Made by a program: the position numbers and the translations under genes. From contig JAKACG010000025.1 of NCBI GenBank assembly GCA_021821605.1, positions 1-9,847 of the forward strand: a stretch of 9,847 nt of DNA, given 5' to 3'. Position 1 is the first letter of the stretch; every line of letters starts with the position of its first letter. The notes below the pieces were generated by a model. It was not told the origin of the DNA, searched no databases, and saw only the letters and a program-made list of their open reading frames with translations. The stretch is from Microcaldota archaeon (GTDB taxonomy: Archaea; Micrarchaeota; Micrarchaeia; Micrarchaeales; CABMGC01). Shown one piece after another: positions 5,353-9,847 of the stretch.

Positions 5353-6600
5353 TTGGCTAGTAAAGACAAAATAGTCAACAAGGAGGAAAGAATACTTGTT
5401 TTGGTTAGTGATATTGATAATGATCTGTATAGGAAAACAGGGATAAATGGGCCATTGCTTGGCAAGGTTCAAGTCTTGAATGGTGCCACACAACTTGCCC
5501 TTGCAGACCCAGAGGATACCGATTCCAATGCTATGTTCGAAGCAGTAAGACTTTACGATGAATTAAAAGGAAAGGGCTACTCGACAAATGTGGCCGCAAT
5601 AACAGGTGCAGAGAGCGAAGGTTATGAGGCAGATAGGGAGATAGTTAGACAGTTGGAGCTTGTTCTTGCCCAGTATAAAGCAGATTCCTGTATATTTGTT
5701 ACAGATGGAGAAAGTGATAAAAGGATATTGCCAATGGTAGAGGCGAGGGTAAAAGTAAATAGCATAAAACTGGTCATAGTAAAACAGGCAGAAAATCTTG
5801 AAAATACTTACTTCACAGTTCTTGAAAAATTAAAAGAGCCACATTATTCTAGGATAATATTTGGAATACCAGCAGTATTACTATTGTTATTTGCAATTAG
5901 TTATATAGCCGGTACAGGATGGGAACTGCCAGTAGGCCTTATAGGACTTTATCTATTCCTAAAAGGCTTTGGTCTTGAGGATTCTTTAGTTGAGTCATTT
6001 AGAAGTTTTGGATTTAGCATAGACAGAATGAGTTTTGTCTTCTATCTCGCTTCGATAATATTTATAATAACAAGCTTTTTCATAGGCATTGGAAATTATC
6101 AAGAACAATTAAGTATAAGCAACAATCAAACAAATGCATTTGTATATGGTTTTGAAGGATTCTTGATTTTATTACCAGTAGTATTCATACTTTATCTAAT
6201 AGGTAGATTAATAGATACAAAAACCTCTAGGCATCTTTTCAGAGGCTTCAGGTATCTGGTTTATGTTGGCTCTTCTCTAATTTTTTGGGTTTTGCTTTAC
6301 TCATTTATGGCATGGTTAATTGGCCAGATATACTTCAGCCAATTTGTATTTTTTGCCATAGTTGCAATCTTTATAGGAGTACTGGTTTCTCTTATTGCAA
6401 ATTACCTAAAAGTAAGAACCATTAGAAGTAAAAAATTAAAAGATAAGCTTGTGGTAAATGAGTTAGGTGCACTTATAGGAAAAATAGCAAAAATAGATGC
6501 TAAAAAAGGACGTTTTATAATAAATACTAGCTTCGGAAATCCAGTTAACTATAGCATAGACAGAATAGTAGAAATATCAGATAAAATAGTAATAAAATAA
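5353..6600 (+). CDS. DUF373 family integral membrane protein
   Basis: The cytoplasmic N-terminal domain has the DUF373 hallmarks: LVLVSDIDNDLYRK, GPLLGK, LALADPEDTDSNAMFEAVRL and FVTDGESDKRILPMVEARV, the last two rich in conserved acids. Six or so membrane segments follow, roughly the middle third to half of the protein. A short beta-rich tail (GALIGKIAKIDAKKGRFIIN onward) resembles a PRC-barrel-like fold. The family is archaeal and its function is unknown to me. The start is unclear. TTG 5326 overlaps the TATA box and TTG 5353 (used here, 415 residues) precedes the predicted transcript start. AAGGAGG at 5380-5386 would best serve ATA 5392, giving a product starting right at the LVLVSDID strand; TTG 5401 is the other choice. 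The gene ends tail to tail with UMP kinase, 15 bases apart. Confidence 0.85.
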   Translation: MASKDKIVNKEERILVLVSDIDNDLYRKTGINGPLLGKVQVLNGATQLALADPEDTDSNAMFEAVRLYDELKGKGYSTNVAAITGAESEGYEADREIVRQLELVLAQYKADSCIFVTDGESDKRILPMVEARVKVNSIKLVIVKQAENLENTYFTVLEKLKEPHYSRIIFGIPAVLLLLFAISYIAGTGWELPVGLIGLYLFLKGFGLEDSLVESFRSFGFSIDRMSFVFYLASIIFIITSFFIGIGNYQEQLSISNNQTNAFVYGFEGFLILLPVVFILYLIGRLIDTKTSRHLFRGFRYLVYVGSSLIFWVLLYSFMAWLIGQIYFSQFVFFAIVAIFIGVLVSLIANYLKVRTIRSKKLKDKLVVNELGALIGKIAKIDAKKGRFIINTSFGNPVNYSIDRIVEISDKIVIK

Positions 6601-6615
6601 TATTTGATATATTAA

Positions 6616-7296
6616 TTACCTTACGGTAGTGCCGTTAAAAGTTTTCCCTTCTATTGCAAGTTCTAGTTCGGTTATTTTATCATTTACAAAACGTAACTCT
6701 ATAGAGCCCCTTTTTGCTAGTTTGCTTGCTGTAAGATCAAATATGAAGTTGGATCCGGCCTCCCGCGTATCAAATTGCGATGCTACAGAAATAAGCTCAT
6801 CATGAGACAACTTTATAAATTTTTTAGCCTCTTTTTCTAATGGATTTTTATTATATATGTAGGACTCTTTGCTTGCATTTATTAGTACATTACTACCAGA
6901 TATCTCACATGCTATTATAGAAACAGAGTCCGTAGAAATCCCTGGAAGAAGACCTCCCATAACTACTATTCGGTTAGTATTTAAAGCAGCTCGAAGCTCA
7001 TCTAAAGTTGAAACTACATTAGGATAAACATCAAGACTTGATATTAAATCTTTTAGTATTAACGCGTTTATTCTTGTTATAGCTATTCCAATTTCATCAA
7101 GAACTGAGTTGTTCTTTATTATCTTTCTTGAAGAGTTTATGTATAATCTACTTGCATAGCCTCCACCGACAACTAGTATAAACTTTTTTTTGTCATACTT
7201 CTTTAATATTTCTTTTAATCCTATTGCGTAAGCTACATTTATGCCATCTTCACGTGAAAGTATGCTACCACCAACAGAGATACAAACGCACTCCAT
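6616..7296 (-). CDS. pyrH: Uridylate (UMP) kinase, archaeal type
   Basis: At 226 residues this has the length of archaeal UMP kinases of the amino-acid-kinase fold, which make UDP from UMP and ATP in the cytoplasm. Seen: the phosphate-binding VGGSIL at 8-13, LVVGGG at 41-46, the UMP-binding IGIAITRINA at 69-78, VMGGLLPGISTDS at 112-124, and the family's closing NGTT at 221-224. The nucleotide-binding segment usually reading TNVDGVY-DP is divergent here (NASKESYIYNKNP at 140-152). The residue before LTASKLA is Asp187, as in relatives. The ATG at 7296 stands 33 bases after a TATA box centre, so the gene has its own promoter despite lying downstream of the S8e pair. Pyrimidine synthesis neighbours are absent. 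Confidence 0.9.
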   Translation of the reverse strand: MECVCISVGGSILSREDGINVAYAIGLKEILKKYDKKKFILVVGGGYASRLYINSSRKIIKNNSVLDEIGIAITRINALILKDLISSLDVYPNVVSTLDELRAALNTNRIVVMGGLLPGISTDSVSIIACEISGSNVLINASKESYIYNKNPLEKEAKKFIKLSHDELISVASQFDTREAGSNFIFDLTASKLAKRGSIELRFVNDKITELELAIEGKTFNGTTVR

Positions 7297-7321
7297 AAAA
7301 TCAATTAAAAGATAGTGAGTA

Positions 7322-7334
7322 AAAATATAAATAT
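7322..7334 (-). promoter_or_regulatory. TATA box of the UMP kinase gene
   Basis: On the minus strand the site reads ATATTTATATTTT, centred about 33 bases before the start codon at 7296, implying a leader of only a few bases. It lies in the 76-base gap after the stop of the 7373-7747 gene. Confidence 0.55.
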
Positions 7335-7372
7335 TCGTATTTTTTAATCAGAATAGAACATAAAAAATAAGA

Positions 7373-7747
7373 TTATCCAAATATGCTACCAAGACCCTCT
7401 TCGCTGGACTCTCTTTCGCCTTCCACTATTGCAATAACTGCTTTTTCAGTTTCAGGATCTGCTCTCTTTATGCTTTTAATAGAGGACTTAAGTTTTTTGT
7501 CTGCTTTTTCCAAGAACTCCTCAGAAGCACTTATATAAAGATAATATTTATCCCTTTCTAATCCTACAGAGATCCCATCCTTTATCATATAATCCTGTCT
7601 TGCAAAGATAATGTTTGCCTCTGGATCCTTCTTTAATTCGATAATTTGTTGTTCGTTTAAGGTTTTGTCTAAATAAGGATCGTAAGACATTAACTTATTC
7701 AATGCAGAATTTTCAGTAGCATCGCAGATATAAACTCTAGCTGACAT
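7373..7747 (-). CDS. Conserved-looking hypothetical protein downstream of S8e, 124 aa
   Basis: I do not recognise this family. The protein opens with SARVYICDATEN, then KLMSYDPYLDKTL, then NIIFARQDYMIKDGISVGLE and KYYLYISASEEFLEKADKKL. The alternating strands and helices suggest a small alpha/beta domain of about 100 residues, with an acidic, flexible Glu/Ser-rich tail ending in GLGSIFG. There is no membrane segment and only one cysteine. The ATG at 7747 is nine bases after the S8e stop, with AGGT at the right distance, so the two genes form an operon. That places it in a ribosome or translation context (inference). In some archaea S8e neighbours SRP19, but this sequence does not resemble SRP19. 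Confidence 0.75.
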   Translation of the reverse strand: MSARVYICDATENSALNKLMSYDPYLDKTLNEQQIIELKKDPEANIIFARQDYMIKDGISVGLERDKYYLYISASEEFLEKADKKLKSSIKSIKRADPETEKAVIAIVEGERESSEEGLGSIFG

Positions 7748-7756
7748 TCAAAAAAC

Positions 7757-8152
7757 CTATTGTAAAAGCTTTGCGTTTATAGTGCCTTCTCTTCCAGGCC
7801 TGTTGATTATTATTGCTTTCCCTTCATCAGTATCTATAACTGTTCCTTTAGTCATTATCTTTAATCTTGCAAAGTTTCTGTTGTCTTTAGATTCTACTAT
7901 TGCTTTTATCTTGACTTTTTTATAATTTTTACCTACAAGTAGATTTGCAAATGCAGCATACTTTAATCTGTTCTTTACTACTTTTCCTCTTCCACGCACC
8001 TTATTTATCTTATTTTCTTCGCCTAGTTTAGTGCTTGCAAAGTAACCTCCCATCTCGTATCTCTTTTTATCTCTGCTTTTCTTCTTTAGCTTTCCATTAC
8101 CATATAATTTTCTACTTGATTTATTATGAAGCTGCGATCCAAATTGGCTCAT
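7757..8152 (-). CDS. rps8e: Small ribosomal subunit protein S8e
   Basis: The 131-residue basic protein is the archaeal form of S8e, found only in archaea and eukaryotes. Seen: the Gly- and Lys-rich N-terminus with LYGNGKLKKKSRDKKRYEMG (family: GG+-x5-K+KRYELG), KVRGRGKVVKNRLKYAAFAN near 51-70, and the closing IMTKGTVIDTDEGKAIIINR and PGREGTINAKLL, the last matching the family PGQDG-x-NA-x-L ending. It is a 30S subunit component in the cytoplasm. The ATG at 8152 lies 28 bases from a TATA centre, so the transcript is probably leaderless. It leads a two-gene operon with the unknown protein at 7373-7747. Confidence 0.95.
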   Translation of the reverse strand: MSQFGSQLHNKSSRKLYGNGKLKKKSRDKKRYEMGGYFASTKLGEENKINKVRGRGKVVKNRLKYAAFANLLVGKNYKKVKIKAIVESKDNRNFARLKIMTKGTVIDTDEGKAIIINRPGREGTINAKLLQ

Positions 8153-8173
8153 GCTAATAACCTACTATTTATG

Positions 8174-8185
8174 TTTATATATATG
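8174..8185. promoter_or_regulatory. Single TATA box shared by divergent S8e and Cgi121-like genes
   Basis: TTTATATATATG is the only strong TATA element in the 51-base gap. It is almost symmetric, with its centre about 24 bases from the plus-strand ATG (8204) and 28 bases from the minus-strand ATG (8152). Both distances fit transcription starting at the start codon, so one box could serve both directions with leaderless transcripts. Confidence 0.55.
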
Positions 8186-8203
8186 AAGCATAAATAATAT
8201 ATT

Positions 8204-8638
8204 ATGTTTGGTAAGAAGCAGATAGGTGATGTAGTTGCTATTTCAGCCTACTCCGATAGTAATATGGAGAAGCTTTTAGAGCTTTCTAACTCTCTCTCCG
8301 ATTCTAATAGATGTATACTGCTTCTCGAAAACAAAGAAAAAATATTAGAACGTATAATTCCAGGATATATAAATGCAAAACTAAGGCAATATGAGAAGTC
8401 AATGCGTTCTTCTTCTTTACAGAAAGAAACATTGTTATTTATTGCAGGAACGATGAATATTAAAAATGCAATAGAAAAAGTCGGAGCAAAATCGAAAAAT
8501 GATTTTCTAGTTTTTGGAAACTCTGAAAAATTATTGCTTGAATTTATAAAGCTTGGAAAACTTAAAAAAGTTACGAAGATTGATCTCTATTTAGATATTA
8601 AGAATGCTTATGAAGTGGCTTATTCTGGACTTGAATGA
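8204..8638 (+). CDS. Probable KEOPS complex subunit Cgi121
   Basis: The 144-residue protein follows the Cgi121/TPRKB pattern. The clearest part is residues 55-105: YINAKLRQYEKSM (an A-x-x-x-A-type helix), SLQKETLLFIAGTMNI (family: SL-x-x-E-x-L-x-x-x-SG-x-x-x-I), NAIEKVGAK and a final strand FLVF. Known of the family: Cgi121 binds Bud32 in the KEOPS complex and recruits the tRNA 3' CCA end for t6A37 modification. Other KEOPS genes (Kae1, Bud32, Pcc1) are not in view. The first 50 residues are more divergent, so a different small alpha/beta protein is possible. The ATG is about 24 bases after the shared TATA box, suggesting a leaderless transcript. The last 19 bases overlap the end of the convergent aldo/keto reductase gene. 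Confidence 0.65.
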   Translation: MFGKKQIGDVVAISAYSDSNMEKLLELSNSLSDSNRCILLLENKEKILERIIPGYINAKLRQYEKSMRSSSLQKETLLFIAGTMNIKNAIEKVGAKSKNDFLVFGNSEKLLLEFIKLGKLKKVTKIDLYLDIKNAYEVAYSGLE

Positions 8639-9552
8639 TCAATATTTGAATATTTTTTAAAACGCCGTTTTTCAATATTTGTCATTAGATTTGACCATAT
8701 TGGAGCGGTCCTTTTTGTAAAACCATTTAATTTTGATGATAATGGACTTTTAAACTGCCCAAGATTATCAATCATTTTGATTTCTGATTTTGAAAGTTCC
8801 CAGCCAATAGACATTGCATTTTCAGCCATATGCTCAATCGAACTTGTTTTAGGTATTGCACAGATATTGCCTTTTGAGATTAACCAGTTTAAAGCCACTT
8901 GGCTAGGAGTTTTCATGTGAGCGTTCCCTATTTTTACCAAAAGCTCAAAACATTTGTCATATTTTTTATCGTAAAGAGAGCCACTGCCTAATGGACTGTA
9001 TGCTATAATAGTTATATTATTTTTCACACAGAAATCTGATAATGAATCACCTACAGAACGAACAAGTACGCTGTATTCTATTTGATTTGAAACTATCTCA
9101 TACCGCTTTAGTGCTGCATTTGCTTCTTCAAGCTCTTTTATTGAAAAATTACTAACGCCTATATTGCGTATTTTTCCATCATCCATTAATTTTTCCATAG
9201 CACGCATAGTCTCTGATATCTTAACCGCATAGTTAGGCCAATGTAATTGATAGAGATCTATTGATTTTACACCTAATTTTTTAAGGCTAGAATTACATGA
9301 AGCTATAACTGAATTTTCATGGAAGTTTGCAGGAGATACTTTAGTGGCTATGAAGACATTTTCTCCAGATATTGCTTCGCCTATTATCTCTTCATTGGCA
9401 TACATTTGTGCAGTATCAACTAAGTTAATCCCTAAAGATATGCCATGTTTAATTGCAGTTATTTCTTTTTTCTTGTCAGATCCTATCTTCCATGTCCCTA
9501 TTCCGATTACCGATATCTTTTCGCCAGTTTTACCAAGTTTTACAAACTCCAT
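8620..9552 (-). CDS. Aldo/keto reductase
   Basis: The 310-residue protein has the full aldo/keto reductase TIM-barrel pattern. The catalytic tetrad is intact: Asp46 and Tyr51 in VDTAQMYANEE, Lys71 in IATKV and His104 in LYQLHWP. Later elements include IGVSNFSIKELEEA, SNQIEYSVL, IIAYSPLGSGSLY, SQVALNWLISKGNICAIPKT, and SSIEHMAENA, the last two forming the NADP(H)-binding end. These enzymes reduce aldehydes or ketones, or oxidise the alcohols, in the cytoplasm; the natural substrate cannot be inferred. The ATG at 9552 has an AGGA ribosome-binding site about seven bases upstream. It starts 14 bases after the stop of the PiT transporter gene on the same strand, so the two may be cotranscribed. 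The C-terminal coding end overlaps the Cgi121-like gene by 19 bases. Confidence 0.92.
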   Translation of the reverse strand: MEFVKLGKTGEKISVIGIGTWKIGSDKKKEITAIKHGISLGINLVDTAQMYANEEIIGEAISGENVFIATKVSPANFHENSVIASCNSSLKKLGVKSIDLYQLHWPNYAVKISETMRAMEKLMDDGKIRNIGVSNFSIKELEEANAALKRYEIVSNQIEYSVLVRSVGDSLSDFCVKNNITIIAYSPLGSGSLYDKKYDKCFELLVKIGNAHMKTPSQVALNWLISKGNICAIPKTSSIEHMAENAMSIGWELSKSEIKMIDNLGQFKSPLSSKLNGFTKRTAPIWSNLMTNIEKRRFKKYSNIDHSSPE

Positions 9553-9566
9553 AAAAATTCCTTATA

Positions 9567-9847
9567 TTAATAAATAACTAATAGCAATGTAGCTACATAT
9601 GCCACTACCAAACTAATAATAGCAGTTAATATCCACGTTGCAACTATAGAGATTGCTGGTTTTTTTAGGATTAGTCTTGTTTTATAGCTTAATCCTGCCC
9701 CATATATACCTGAGGTTAAAGTCTGAGTATTTGATAGGGGTATTCCAAATACTGTAGCTAACTCTACCATAAATACCGATATTGATTGAGATACAAGCGC
9801 ATTGAGATATCTAATAGGTATTATATCCTGACTTATACGTTTTAACT
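9567..9847 (-). CDS. PiT-family inorganic phosphate transporter, C-terminal part (cut by window edge)
   Basis: The frame is open from base 9845 to the stop at 9567-9569, giving 92 codons. The ATG at 9770 is internal: the frame continues upstream with FMVELATVFGIPLSNTQTLT and, before it, a segment KRISQDIIP. Seen: GIPLSNTQTLTSGIYGAGL matches the PiT C-terminal signature GIP-x-S-x-T-x-x-x-x-x-x-x-x-G-x-GL, usually with STTH in place of SNTQ. The final 29 residues form a long hydrophobic membrane segment ending at the C-terminus. PiT proteins import phosphate (or metal-phosphate) with H+ or Na+ across the cytoplasmic membrane. The Gln in place of the usual His is common enough not to imply loss of function. 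Neighbour: aldo/keto reductase, 14 bases downstream. Confidence 0.8.
   Translation of the reverse strand, partial: LKRISQDIIPIRYLNALVSQSISVFMVELATVFGIPLSNTQTLTSGIYGAGLSYKTRLILKKPAISIVATWILTAIISLVVAYVATLLLVIY

Noticed and set aside
9344..9577. 77-codon plus-strand ORF
   Set aside because: Antisense to the aldo/keto reductase N-terminus, including the catalytic Asp/Tyr region.

Overview
The window is AT-rich archaeal chromosome. The domain is shown by an S8e-type ribosomal protein, an archaeal-type UMP kinase, a DUF373 membrane protein, a probable KEOPS Cgi121 subunit, a Rad50 start, a tRNA with an intron at the canonical archaeal position, and TATA boxes about 25-35 bases before several starts. 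Small tightly packed genes and apparently leaderless transcripts suggest a reduced-genome (DPANN-like) archaeon, but that is inference and I cannot name a species.

Layout. At 1-291 (minus) is the N-terminus of Rad50, cut by the window edge. Two unrecognised small genes converge at 404-1065. A DUF1059 gene follows at 1222-1404 and an FkbM-type methyltransferase at 1458-2444 (minus). A compact plus-strand operon at 2687-3925 encodes a winged-helix regulator, a Panacea (DUF4065)/YwgA-like protein and a MazF/PemK-type toxin. It looks like a three-component toxin-antitoxin module. Its promoter region holds two small palindromes and seven copies of the half-site TAGAA/TTCTA. A gene-free stretch (3926-4317) follows, then an endonuclease/exonuclease/phosphatase-family gene of visibly higher GC (minus), then tRNA-Ser(UGA) with a 40-base intron. 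The last 15 bases at the tRNA 3' end are repeated about 1.06 kb away at 4100-4114, so the phosphodiesterase gene sits in what looks like a tRNA-targeted insertion or its remnant.

The right half is mostly housekeeping: DUF373 (plus), then UMP kinase, an unknown protein and S8e (all minus). S8e and the probable Cgi121 gene diverge from one shared TATA box. An aldo/keto reductase and the C-terminus of a PiT-family phosphate transporter (both minus) close the window.

The region most likely to be accessory is about 2450-5160: the toxin-antitoxin-like operon, the gene-poor stretch and the tRNA-flanked phosphodiesterase cassette. The genes outside it mostly have core functions (DNA repair, translation, nucleotide synthesis, tRNA modification).
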